A stretch of 64,000 nucleotides of DNA from contig OV884059.1 of the NCBI GenBank assembly GCA_930367215.1, positions 224,067,803 through 224,131,802 on the forward strand, given 5' to 3'. This DNA is from Pollenia angustigena (taxonomy: Eukaryota > Arthropoda > Insecta > Diptera > Polleniidae). Shown piece after piece: positions 11,039 through 21,772 of the stretch. The notes beneath the pieces are model-generated. The model had not been told where the DNA came from. It made no database searches and saw only the letters and a program-made list of their open reading frames with translations. Every line of letters begins with the position of its first letter. The stretch's first letter is position 1. A program made the position numbers and the translations under genes.

Positions 11039-11848
11039 GGTGGCATGTCATAGTGTCCACGGACATAATGTCCATGGACATTATGACGCCCTTCGATGCG
11101 ATGGAAAACGTCATAATGCCCGCGGACATTAAGTCGGTTTTAATATGGACATTATGTCAAATATAAAGGCGTCATAATGTCCACATATAACAATAAGAAA
11201 AATGTAAGTGCATATATTTTTCCTCCATGGTATAACAAAAACAGGCTTCGCTAACTAAATCTTCTCTGTATAACCGGCCTTCGGCCGGGCGCAAGGGTTT
11301 TCTCCTCTGCGGTATAACAAAAACCGGCTTCGCTAACTAAAGCTTCTTTGCGTGGTCGGTCTTCGTTCGGAAACAAGGCGAAACCGGTACTTGTTATACC
11401 ATAAAGGAGAAAATCCTTTCGCACGGCCGAAGGCCGGCTATACAGAGAAGATTTAGTTAGCGAAGCCGGCTTTTGTTATACCATAGAGGAGAAAATCCTT
11501 GCGCTCGGCTGAAGGCCGGCTATGCAGAGAAGCTTTAGTTAGCGAAGCCGGTTTTTGTTATACCATAGAGGAGAAAATCCATGCGCCCGGCCGAACTTTA
11601 CGCAATTAAATTAAAAAATGTATAACGGTAATCTAAAATACCTTTAAATAGGAAACATTCGGTTTACATATTTTATGGACATTGTGTCGCACCAAAAAAG
11701 GACATAATGTCCATGGACATTATTACACTATATTGATGGACATTTTGTCGCATCGCTGAGCGACATACCGTCCATGGACTTAATGTCGTTCTTTGGTGTG
11801 ACATAATGTCCATCGACATTATGTTCGTGGACACTACGACATGCCACC
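11039..11848. mobile_element. Mutator-like foldback element, copy 1 (810 bp)
   Basis: Inverted ends GGTGGCATGTCATAGTGTCC and its partner ending GACATGCCACC, with an exact 9-bp target duplication CATCAATGA (11030-11038 and 11849-11857). Nine-base duplications are characteristic of Mutator-like elements. Arms are filled with GGACATTATGTCC-type palindromes. The centre holds GC-rich GGCCGAAGGCCGG repeats (11240-11600). The second copy (53849-55264) carries a MULE transposase fragment, which supports the family assignment. Confidence 0.8.
11240..11600. repeat. GC-rich GGCCGAAGGCCGG repeat array
   Basis: Several inverted and direct copies of a unit containing TTATACCATAGAGGAGAAAA, GGCCGAAGGCCGGC, ACAGAGAAG and TTAGTTAGCGAAGCCGG. 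The same unit appears at 14118-14200, 14565-14695, 17040-17145 and in the second Mutator-like copy at 54833-54955. It stands out as GC-rich in A+T-rich surroundings. Confidence 0.75.
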
Positions 11849-12418
11849 CATCAATGACATGCAAACTTTTTTTTTAAACTAACTTAATAGTAACTTAGCA
11901 AAGAAACAGTCGCCATCGATCAGGAACTACTGTCATAATCCTTTCTAATACAATCCATACATTCAGGCTTGTCACAAAATTAAATCCGATCAAAAGTGAT
12001 TTCGTTTAATGTGAAGCAAGGTACGAAATTACTTCCACTTTCGATCGAATTAATTTATGCGACAGGCCTGATTATCTACAGAAGAACACAATTTTAATAT
12101 GTAAAATGTGCATGTACTTGTTCCTCTAAAGGCGATCTCAAAATTTACACATTTTCACTTTTTGCAGGAAAATTAGAAAAAGTAGTCATATCTACACGCT
12201 CTAAAAATCTCAGTTCAATTTATCTAGTAGTTTTCCAAAAAAATGCTGGTGTACACCACTTTGTGATATAAGGTATGAGTTTGCAAATTTATCTTAAACG
12301 ATTTTGAAATCGATTTTAAAATCGATTTTGAGGTTCGATTAATCGATCTCAAAAACCGTAATAAAAAAGTCGATCGAAAAATCGAAAATCGATTTTGGTA
12401 TCCATTTACCATTCCCTA

Positions 12419-13822
12419 CTGTCGATATGTACATATATGTTGTACATAATTTTCATTACAGTTTAATTTAAAACCCATTTTATTCAAACTTACAATAGAG
12501 CCTCGTTAAAACACGAGTCAAGGTTACTTTTAATTTTTTAGTTTTGAGTTGTAATATACAACTTGTATACCGTTCACAACAGGTTGAAAAAGTATATTAG
12601 CGGTATTCAATTCAAGTTTTTTTGTAAACTAGCATTGTTAGCCAAGCAGATCTTGTAGATATTGTACATATGTATTCCACCACAACAATTGGTAAACTAT
12701 AATCTTCGTAAAATTGTAAAATTTGTTTTTGGTATGGAGACAGTACATTACATGCTATAACATTTTTTCTTGGTTGCTCCTTCAAACAATATTTACGTCT
12801 ACGTAATTTGTTGATCTTTTACAAAGTAGTGAGGTATAATATACCAAAAGAACTATACAAGTATATAAAATTTATATTTTCCAGATCTACAAGAAACCCT
12901 CAACTGATTATTCCTCTTTTATCATGGTCCCTTTTTGAACGCACATTTATTGTTGGGATAGCTAGATATTGAAACATATTAACTTTTTAAAATACCGCTT
13001 TTACTACACCTACAGGAGTCTAGCAATTATTATTCAGTGTAATGATTAACTTTTTTGTTTTTTCTATTTAATATGTAATTAGGGTTCATGATGAATTATA
13101 AGATTTATTTTTACCTTTTGTTTTACTGAATTAGTAGAACATATAACTTTATATCTTTTATACATAGTATATACATATGTATGTTTATGGAAAATAAGGG
13201 GGAAATGTTTAAAATACCTATGTTTAAGAATGCTGGGACGTTATTGTGGGTCTGGATAGTTTTGCTTTTCAAATCGTTTTGCTTCACCTACCTGAATCAT
13301 GCTTCTTTGCCTACACTGATAAGCTTTTGGATATTAGTTAAATAAACTGAAATTGTAAAGGATTGCATCGTATACATACCAATAACGGTAATAGTACTAT
13401 TATATAGATATCGTTTTTCCTCTTATTCATTAGGGGTGTTTCTGTTTTGTTAAGGGATTACTGTACGCATACTAGTATTAATATCACACTGGTGCCCCTT
13501 TACAAACCTGAAATATCTTATGAATAATTTTTCTTTGAATTCTTTATTTTAGATTCTTTTTTTGCAGTATGATACAACTTAGTTTATAAACGTTGTTATA
13601 CTACGTTTTTTAACACTTTGTACATGAAGGTGTGAAGGAGACTTCACACCAGCCTTTATACCTACCTAACTACCTACCTACCTTGTACATAAATTTACAA
13701 GTGCAAAAATAGCTACTTTGTTCTATTTTATAAGAAAAATTTAAAAATAAATAAAGTTTTGGGACAAAAATAAGAAAAACAAACGTTATTCAAAGCATTT
13801 TTATACTGTACAATTTTAATAT
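12419..13822. other. Intergenic A+T-rich DNA, no feature recognised
   Basis: No TIR pair, conserved frame or RNA signal was seen. A short CCTACCTAACTACCTACCTA simple repeat lies near 13660-13683. Confidence 0.45.
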
Positions 13823-14146
13823 TTGAAAATCATACTATCGGTCATCTTCTGGAAATCGAAATCACGTGAAATTGAAATCTATGAAGATTTTCAGTTGAAT
13901 TTTTGTAAAAATGAACGCAGTTTTTCTGATATCAAAAGTAGTTTAGGTAGACAAAAGTGCTCCTCAAAGTATGAGGCATATAAAAGGAAATATTTTTATG
14001 AGTTACATTCGACAAACGATTTTCACTTTACAGAGAATTTTTCAATGAAAACAAATTTGCTTTCGACGGTGCAAATAAATTTAAAAAACTTGTTGAAAAT
14101 GCAAATATTTGTAAACAAGGCGAAACCGGTACTTGTTATACCATAA
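13823..14146 (+). CDS. Unrecognised 107-codon frame (doubtful)
   Basis: An open frame of 107 codons rich in lysine and serine, with a plausible charged composition but no motif I recognise. It ends inside a copy of the GGCCGAAGGCCGG repeat (from about 14118), so the last dozen or so codons are repeat-derived. It may be a fragment of a TE protein, for example of the Mutator-like family whose repeat abuts it, or a chance frame. No promoter or splice evidence was identified. Confidence 0.15.
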   Translation: MKIILSVIFWKSKSREIEIYEDFQLNFCKNERSFSDIKSSLGRQKCSSKYEAYKRKYFYELHSTNDFHFTENFSMKTNLLSTVQINLKNLLKMQIFVNKAKPVLVIP

Positions 14147-14695
14147 AGGAGAAAATTATTTCGCACGGCCGAAGGCCGGCTATACAGAGAAGATTTGTAT
14201 GTTGATTTGTATGGATAAAAAAAAATTAAAATCGTATAGCAAAAATGTAATCTACTTAAAATTCTAAGAAAATTCTTCGAAGAAACCATGGGTCTAAAAT
14301 CAAACCCTTATCCGCACCTCTCGACTTGAAAATTTTTTTACTTCTGTGAATATTTTTTTATTGTAAAGAAATTTTGAGTGTAAAAAATATAAAGTGCAAA
14401 AGAACTACCTTACTAAACAATTTTATTCAGAAAATTCGATTTCTTTTTGGAAAAAGCTATTTTTTCAAACATTTATTTTTTTAGCAAAAATCGACCCACC
14501 CTAATATGTATGTTTGTTAATTTTTTAGGTTGAATAAAAAAATTTGGAGCTGCGAAATGTGACATCACCAAAGTTAGCAAAGCCGATTTTGTTATACCAT
14601 AAAGGAGAAAAGCTTTGCGCTCGGCCGAAGGTCGGCTATGCAGAGAAGCTTTAGTTAGCGAAGTCGGTGTTGTTATACCAAAGAGGAGATAATAT
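14118..14695. repeat. Two solo GGCCGAAGGCCGG repeat units
   Basis: Units at 14118-14200 and 14565-14695 share ACTTGTTATACCATAAAGGA, GGCCGAAGGCCGGC and CAGAGAAG with the Mutator-like arrays. Between them, 14210-14540 resembles the arm of the foldback hAT-type element 55947-58767 (GAAACCATGG, GACTTGAAAATTT, then GACCCACCCTAATA). Confidence 0.6.
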
Positions 14696-14881
14696 CGGCT
14701 CTGGATCTTTAAGACTTAATGTTGTAGTTATTACAATGGGGTTTCCAAAATTTCTAGATAAGCTGGGGACTTTGATGTTACAGTAACATTGTGACTTATT
14801 TATTTTACTTATAGATAAAAACAATTTTACTGTTGAAATTTAGCAAAATGTTGCCTAAACAACAACTACGTATGTATATTA

Positions 14882-16040
14882 GACTGGTCGCATCTTGTAT
14901 GGGATTTTTTTTTTTTTTAATTTAAATGTTTGCGCTGCTTTAAATATGAGGTTTGGTGTAAGAAATCAAGTCCTAATTTTTCAGCTCAATCCGACGGTGC
15001 CTAGTCGTGCCAAGTGGGGCCCAAAGTTCCCCAACTCCAGTCATACATTTGACCCTTCTTGAGGCATCCTAGGCACTACACAGGCCAAATATAAGAATTT
15101 CAATTAAACAAATATGGCGGTTTAATAAAATTCTTAAATTAATTAAAATTTTTCGTCTTTTGTGAATACATAAAATCAAAAGTTGTGAACAGATTTTAAT
15201 CATTTATAGCTTGTTTTTATGTTTCTAAAACGACTGCGCATATAAGAAAAACGTTTTACCTTTCTTAAAGTAAATTTTATTGCGGAATTTCGGTTTTTTT
15301 TTTTGTTTTTCAATAAACTAAAGCGTGTTTGAGTTACGCGAACATATGTTGTGCAACCTCCCTAATTTTCGAAATAACGGTATATCTCGAAAACCAAAGC
15401 CAATATGAAGAAAAAAGTTTTAACTTTCTTAAAGTAATTTTTATTGCCGAATTTCGGTTTTTTTTAGTTTTTCAATAAGCTAAAGCGTTTTTGAGTTGCG
15501 CGACCATATGTTGTGCAATATCCTTAATTTTCGAAATAAGGGTATATCTCGAAAACTAAAGCTAACCTAAAAAAACGGCTAGCACCACTGGATTCAGCGA
15601 CCCCGAATTAGTTAAAATTAGTTAAAAATCTTTCGTTCGTATCATACTAAAATATTAAACTGCAAATACTTTAATCTATCTATACAATATATAATTTCTT
15701 AGTATGTAAGGATGTTTGCATGTATGTCCTATTCTTTCCGCAACTTTCTGAAGCCATCTGATGACATATGAAGCTGAAATTTGGCATACCTCAAGTATTT
15801 TCTCTGCGGAAGATCGTAACGAAGCCAGATTTTCGAATTTCGGTCTTTAAGACCGGCTTTTCATCTAGTATCTGATTGAATAGATGTTTTTTTTTATCAT
15901 ATGGGGAACTTTGGGCCCCACTTGGCACGACTAGGCACCGTCGGATTGAGCTGAAAAATTAGGACTTGATTTCTTACACCAAACCTCATATTTTAAGCAG
16001 CGCAAACATGTAAATTTAAAAAAAAAAATTGCGACCAGTC
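14882..16040. mobile_element. Foldback element, GACTGGTCGCA ends, copy 1
   Basis: Starts GACTGGTCGCA and ends TGCGACCAGTC, flanked by TA (14880-14881 and 16041-16042). The inverted arms are about 150 bp and include GTGCCTAGTCGTGCC and TTGGGCCCCACTTGG. The interior contains two diverged direct repeats with GGTATATCTCGAAAAC. No transposase. A 390-bp sibling lies at 23825-24214. Confidence 0.75.
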
Positions 16041-16042
16041 TA

Positions 16043-17299
16043 ATGTATTTATTTTATAAACTTTATTGCTGCATTTTAATATTAGATAGACTGTGCATAA
16101 ATGACAAAGTTATAGACAAATTTGACCAGATATGTACATTTTGTACATAATGTATTTACATTATATACTGAAAATAAACTTTTTTATTTTACAGGGTCCC
16201 AATTAGGCTCGAAAAGTCTTTATATGAAAACTCTTACCTAGTCCACATACATATGTTCTCTCCGAAGCTACAATGTTTAAATTTTGCTTTTATATTCTCC
16301 TACATATAAACATACATAGCTTATTTAGTAATTGAAATAGTTCGCACAGGTGCATATTTTCACCAAGCTCCCATTTAATTGTATTCCTGAAATTTCTAAA
16401 GGAACAAATCTAGTTTACCGATGCAGCTCCAAATAAAGTAATAAGTACCTAGTGTGATAGAAAATGGAAAAATAACAAGAAAATAATAAGTAAAAAAGTA
16501 GCGCAATGCATAGTTTTCGAGTTAAAGACTTCTTAAGTTTTCATATAAATATGCAATTTTAGACTACATTTGAGGGGCTTAGAACACAAGGGGTTTAAGT
16601 GCCTTTTTTTAAAATTGAGATGGCATATAGAATTAGTAAGAGAACTTCAGAGATGTTCAGAGCACAAGTGTTGCATGTTGGATTCTCATCCGGTAGATAG
16701 TGAGATATGGCGACCAATGCTAGCAGTTGTCATTAAAATACCTGTTTCGCTTGGAGCACTTTATCTCAATTTTTTTAAAAACAGGCATTTAAATCGCTTG
16801 TGCTTTAAGCCCCTTCTTTGTGAAGTATAGTGCCAATATTGGTATCATTTTAAAGCTTTTGAATATATTTTTCTGTATATACAAAATTTATATCAACATT
16901 TTTTCTCTTTAACTCCCATTACAGTTTTTACAAAATTGTACATCAAAATGTTACGAAAGTGCATTAAATAAAAACTTGTGTACATAGTTTGTTCCAATAA
17001 AAATGTAAAAAATATAAAAATTTATTAAATAACAAACACCAACTTCGCTTACTAAATATTCTGTATAAACGGTCTTCGGCCGGGGGCAAGGATTTTTCTC
17101 TTCTATACCGACTTCGCTAACTTAAACTTCTCTCAACAGTAAATCTTATGCTTACTAAAAACTTGTATTTTCGCACACTCGTCCGAAGTTCTTAATGGTT
17201 TAGGAATTTTTAAATATATTTTATATATAAAGATATATTAAAAAGCTTTAAAATGATACTAGTATTGGCCATATATGTACGTTGAGAAATGTAGCGGAA
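16043..17299. other. Intergenic DNA with one GC-rich repeat unit
   Basis: Mostly featureless. The 86-codon frame at 16570-16830 matches no family I know. A degraded GGCCGAAGG-type unit lies at 17040-17145. Confidence 0.45.
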
Positions 17300-17537
17300 A
17301 ATCGCATTAAAATCGATTTCAAAATCGTTTTAAAATTAATTTGCAAACTTATAAATTATATCACAAAGGCAAACTACTACTACTACTAGCGAAATTGAAA
17401 TTAGATTTTTACAGTGGGTAGATATGACTGCTTTTTATAATTCTTCTGTAAAAAGTGAAAATGTGTAAATTTTGAGATGGCCTTTAGAGGAAAAAGTGCA
17501 TGTACATTTCACATATTAAAATTATATACTTGTGTAG

Positions 17538-19340
17538 TAAGGTGTCCCAAATTTTTTTTTTTTGTCAGAGGCTCAAGCATAATTTGAAAGCTTATAGGTT
17601 CCAGTATTTTTGAATTTTTTTTTAGATTTTTAGGAAAAAATCTGGTTTTTCGGCCTTTTTTCAAACTTTATTTCCATATGCAAAAACTTTAAGTTCCGGC
17701 AATATTTTTGTCCATTACGATTCCACATATTAAGTTCTTTTGTAATTTTTTAACAAATTCTGTAAAAAACGGTTTATTACTTTTCAAATTTATATGAAAG
17801 GTATAAAAACTAGTGACGCGATTTTGAATACCGATAAGTTCTAAACAATTAAGGAAAACAAAAATGGAATTTTGTCCAACAGTTTCCGAGTTAGACTATT
17901 TTTATAGTTTGTACCTTAAAAATGATGATACTTTTTTTGTTATAATTATTGTATATTTCCATTAATTTTTATAGTAACGTTTTACCTGTCATTAACTTCT
18001 GACAGTTATTTATCTAAACCGTTACACGCTGTCATTTTCACTTTCTATTTTATGTGTGCTCCAGGAGCTATCAATCGGGCTCGCTGGATAATGAAAATGA
18101 TATATTCTTTGAAAATATGAATTTTCCGAAACCAGTTGCATTCTTATATAGACAAATCAACAGTTGATGCCTTGCTTGAATTTAGTTGATTTATTTTAAG
18201 AATAAATATCAAATATTGGTACCTCTGCCAGTGCCCTCCCTCGATACGCTCCTCTCAATAATCTGAGCCTATTAAAGGAATTGGATAGTTATAAAATTAT
18301 TAATAAAGCAGTTGCAAAAGCCTCGCTTTAACTTTTCTAGGTCATCAGTATTACTTTACTCCGAAATTGGCTGCCCCAGCGTTTTTTGATGAACGTATCG
18401 ACACCAAAACTTAGCACTTAATGACATAAAAAAACTTGCAGATACTCCATGCAGCGATTATGAAGTAGCAAATGTAACTTTAACAGAAGAAAACTTTAGA
18501 AATAAAGAAATTCAATAATTAATTTCAAAAGCCAGTCTAACTTTTTTTGAAGCTTGCAACATTTCAATCGATTTTTAAAAATAGATCCACAGAATTGGAA
18601 AGCCAACAAGTCATTTCAAGAGGCAAAGAAAAAAGTTCAACAATTACAAGTAGTAAATGATGTGGCAGAACGAGGTGTGGCTTTGGCTAATACTTATATT
18701 AATGTCACAACTTCTGAAACTGATTACCAGAATTAATTGCAAGGTATAAAATGAGTTTTCACAGAGCAAAAGAAAAAATTTGTTTTTTTTTTGTTGATTG
18801 GGTAAGATTGGTGAACTGGCAAACAGCTTATAATAACAAATACTGGGTATAAAGAAAAAAACGGGTATAACTCAGGAACGGTAAGAACAAATTTAAAAAT
18901 TGTTCATTCATATTAATAAGAATTAATTTGTCTTTCAAACTGCATCATTAGTTTTTTTCGTTTTTATTTAAACTTTAAAAATTGTAACGCGTTATTACAA
19001 ATTTTTTTTAAAAATTACGAAGAATTGTAATTAAGGGTATCTAAATGAGTAAACTCATCACCAAAACGTATAATTTTTTTACACAGGAATAAAGCTTGGA
19101 TATTTTTCTTTTAAACTCTTTCCTCAGCAGTGAAGAAACTCGTGATATTAACTAAGTTATGAGTAAAGTTAAAAAAAGGGCCGAAAACTCCGTTTTTTAT
19201 GAAAACTCCATTTGCGCGACCTCTAAACCTATTCCGAAAATTCTTAAAAAAAAAACCAAAAATACTTGACCCTATAAGCTTATAAATTTTAATTGAGCAC
19301 CTATGAAAATCAGAAAGAAAAAATGTTTTGGGACACCCTA
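17538..19340. mobile_element. TIR element, TARGGTGTCCCAAA ends, 8-bp duplication
   Basis: Ends TAAGGTGTCCCAAA and TTTGGGACACCCTA, with an exact 8-bp target duplication TTGTGTAG (17530-17537 and 19341-19348). This fits hAT or another 8-bp-duplicating superfamily. It contains a degenerate frame (18330-18736) of an uncharacterised TE-associated insect protein family, which may be this element's own protein. Confidence 0.75.
18330..18736 (+). pseudogene. Degenerate TE-associated protein (VNDVAERG family)
   Basis: The intact frame 18554-18736 contains KIDPQNW and LQVVNDVAERGVAL. These motifs match, from memory, an uncharacterised protein family that is repetitive in insect genomes and linked to transposons. 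Upstream, in shifted frames, are pieces resembling the same family (AAPAFFDERIDTK near 18380-18405) broken by stops at several places. So this is a decayed copy with multiple frameshifts. No enzymatic activity is assigned. Its position midway between the TIRs at 17538 and 19340 makes it a candidate transposase remnant. Confidence 0.55.
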
Positions 19341-19576
19341 TTGTGTAGTCAATCAGGCCTGTCACATAAATTAATTCCGATCGAAAGTGGAAGTGATTTT
19401 GAATTTTGCTTCACATAAAACGAAATCACTTTTGACCGGAATTGATTTCTGTGACAAGCCTGAATGTATGAATAGTATTTCAAAGGAGTATGACAATAGT
19501 TCTGATCCGTGGCGACTGTTTCTTTGCGAAGTTACTATTAAGTTAGTTTTAGAAAACAAACGTTTGCATGTCATTG

Positions 19577-19855
19577 TTTGTTTGTTTGTTTGGTTGTTTT
19601 GATTTAAGTTTCTTAGATGCGATAGCATCTAATTATTTGGCCGGTACTTATTAGTACATAACGCCATCGCCAATTCCCGCTAGAATATACTAGCGTCGTT
19701 CAATTCTCCTTCAATGGAAGACGCCAAGCCATTAACCAAGGCAGGCGAGACGCAAAACGCAACAACGACAGACAAACAAGGACGGCCTGATTAGTTTTAA
19801 GAAATAAAGCAAATGACGCGCGAGCTGCTTCTCCGCCGAGAGCAGTTTTTCGAAT
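19577..19855 (-). mobile_element. Short retroposon with (CAAA)n tail
   Basis: A 279-bp insert flanked by a 15-bp direct repeat GTTTGCATGTCATTG (19562-19576 and 19856-19870). On the minus strand it ends in repeated CAAA, with a small AGATGC-TATC-GCATCT hairpin upstream of the tail, as expected for target-primed reverse transcription. It is either a SINE or a 5'-truncated non-LTR retrotransposon tail. No A or B box was recognised. Confidence 0.7.
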
Positions 19856-20441
19856 GTTTGCATGTCATTGTTTTCAGAAAGATGCAAAGATATTTCGTAT
19901 TTGATAGAATAAATTACATACTTTTTGTTTTTTCACTCTGCTTAAACTGATTTGTTTAAATATTAGCGTATTTCCAGGAGTGTCATGGCTTAATTCACCT
20001 GTTGTGTTTCTATAATATGTTGATTTACACGAAGCTGACTTTCAGTGTTTGGTTCGGTACGATATGTTAAGGACTGTTTTGTTCACTGTCCATTGATAAC
20101 TTTAATTTTTGAAGAACAAGAGCCCTTATATTAAAGTTGGAAGTTGGTATACTTCTAATAGGTAAATACGTAAAACTACAACTTTAGACTTGGGAAACTG
20201 CATAAGCATACCTATGGACGCACAAAAAAATAAGTTTTATTGTGCATGCCCATAATTTATCGATTTAGTTAAGATTAAAATTAAAAATTGCCCAAATATT
20301 GATAAAAATAAAAAAATCGATTTTAAAAGCCCAATAATCGATTTCAGTGTAAAATCGCATACGCAAATTCGATTGCAAAAAATCGATTTTTTCAACAAAA
20401 TCGATTTTCGATTGGAATCGAAATCGATTTACTATTCCCTA

Positions 20442-20740
20442 ATATACACCATATGAAAGCTTAAGAGGTCCACAACTCGAAAGCTATACGTTTGCGCCAC
20501 TTTTTTCACTTAATATTTTCCACTTATTTTTTATCACCCTACGTACTTGTTTCTTATTTGGAGCTGCGTCGGTTAACTAGATTTAATCCAAAGATCTTTT
20601 AGAAAAAGTAACTTGAGCTATGGTGTAGGGTATATATTCGACAAAGCCGAATATATCACTTTTAATTATAAAGGCTATAAATAAAATGCTATAGTATTAT
20701 TTGATAAAAGATTATTTTGAAAAAATATTTAGACATTTAC
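20442..20740. other. Start of Gss intron 2, with a repeat fragment
   Basis: Sequence just downstream of the Gss exon 2 donor (reading the minus strand). At 20620-20665 it carries GGGTATATATTCGACAAAGC, a fragment of the right end of the 7785-9470 element family. No further Gss exon was recognised here. Confidence 0.5.
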
Positions 20741-21164
20741 CTGAGAAAAACCATTAGATAAGACTTTTTTATAAATATTGAACAAATTTCCAGTAAATTC
20801 ATCGACTTTAATGGTTTCCGCTAAGGTTGTAGTTAAAAATTCTTCGTCATGGGCTACGTTATGCATAAGACGATTAATGATGGTTTGTAAAACGACAGCC
20901 TTTTCAAATTCTTTGCGTGGAAATGAAGAGGGTGTCAATAAAAACGGAGCAAACTGCAAATAATTATAGAGCTTCTAATAGCACAATATTTAAGATAATG
21001 ATATGCTTACTAACATTTAAAGAATCTGGACTAAAATTGGTTTTTGAACGCATAGCAGCTCCATGCATAATAGCCCAGTCCTTAGCTTTTTCCGTAACTT
21101 CTAGCAATTCTGCTTCCGGTATGGGGAATGAAATACATTGTTCCAGAGTAGTTTTTTCGGCCAT
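20741..21164 (-). CDS. Gss: Glutathione synthetase, first two coding exons (partial)
   Basis: Glutathione synthetase is the cytosolic ATP-grasp enzyme that joins glycine to gamma-glutamylcysteine, the last step of glutathione synthesis. Exon 1 runs 21164 to 21015 (50 codons from an ATG). A 61-bp intron follows (donor GTTAGT, acceptor TTGCAG), then exon 2 at 20953-20741 (71 codons) ends at a CAG/GTAAAT donor. The 121 residues match the family's N-terminal region: DWAIMHGAAMR, then FAPFLLTPSSFPRKEFE, then IKVDEFTGNLFNIYKKVL. Both exons are in phase 0 and uninterrupted. The remaining ~360 residues, including the ATP-grasp catalytic part, are not visible to the left. They may lie beyond about 20 kb of repeat-filled sequence or be lost. 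Family identity is confident; completeness of the locus is not. Confidence 0.9.
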
Positions 21165-21772
21165 TGTAAAATTAGTTTAATTATTATGTTTTTTTTATCA
21201 CTAATTATCTTTTTTCGCTTTCCGATTAGTTACGGTGCTGTCACTATCATAAACAAAATTCAAGAGATAAACGACACACCCCATTATTTGCAAATTTTAA
21301 GTTGAAATTGTTCTACAATATCAAATTCAGTTTTATTAACAACTTACATGTTTACGTATTTTAAAAAGGAATGTTTAACTTAAAATTTTAAAAGTATTTA
21401 AGGGCCAAACGTGGCTAAAACTTTGCAAAAATCACAGAGAAGAAGTGGTTTAGCCTGTGATGGAGGCGGCAGGATACTTATGATTTTTAGTTTCTTCACT
21501 GATATAAATAAGTCAAATTTGTTTATTTTGACACGTTTTTTATTCAAATGCAAAATCCGATCATATGATTTAATGTATGGGGCAGCCAGATTTGTTGTCT
21601 TTGATTTTCCCATATCTGGCAATTTTTTAGTACTAACACAGCGTTTACATTTGGCAAGACAGTAAGCATATACCTATTAGTTGGCAAAACAATGCAAAAA
21701 CAAAATAGCTGTAAAAGTGTTTATGCATTAGTGAAAAAGTTTGAATGAATTGCTACTGGCTTGCCAGTACTG
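21165..21772. other. Gss upstream region
   Basis: Holds the presumed 5' UTR and promoter of Gss; no core promoter element could be named. The frames at 21398-21622 (minus) and 21411-21665 (plus) overlap each other and lack known motifs. ACACAGCGTTTACATTTGG at 21639-21657 is an inverted partner of TGGCAAATGTAAACGC at 22425-22440, and recurs at 31402-31425, so an old repeat boundary lies here. Confidence 0.4.

Larger units (their letters stand above)
4802..12416 (-). mobile_element. TA-type TIR element, copy B, hosting a TE nest
   Basis: Same element as 228-1587, in inverted orientation. Left end GGGATTGGTAAA after TA (4800-4801); right end TTTACCATTCCC before TA (12417-12418). Its own sequence is present only at 4802-5037, 9905-10031, 10969-11038 and 11849-12416. 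The remainder is a hAT element with further insertions (5038-9904), a mariner-type element (10032-10968) and a Mutator-like foldback (11039-11848). Alignment to copy A across each junction shows single copies of the duplicated target sites, which supports each insertion. Confidence 0.8.
17300..20439 (+). mobile_element. TA-type TIR element, copy C (left-truncated)
   Basis: Collinear with copy A from about its position 300 onward and ending TTTACTATTCCC before TA (20440-20441). It is interrupted by a TIR element (17538-19340) and by a retroposon (19577-19855). The internal TCAGGCCTGTCACA inverted repeat is present at 19353-19465. Confidence 0.75.

Noticed and set aside
16570..16830. 86-codon plus-strand frame
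   Set aside because: No recognisable motif, no neighbouring splice or promoter evidence, and A+T-rich surroundings where such frames arise by chance.
21411..21665. 84-codon frame upstream of Gss
   Set aside because: Overlaps an antisense frame of similar length and has no family signature; probably chance in the Gss upstream region.
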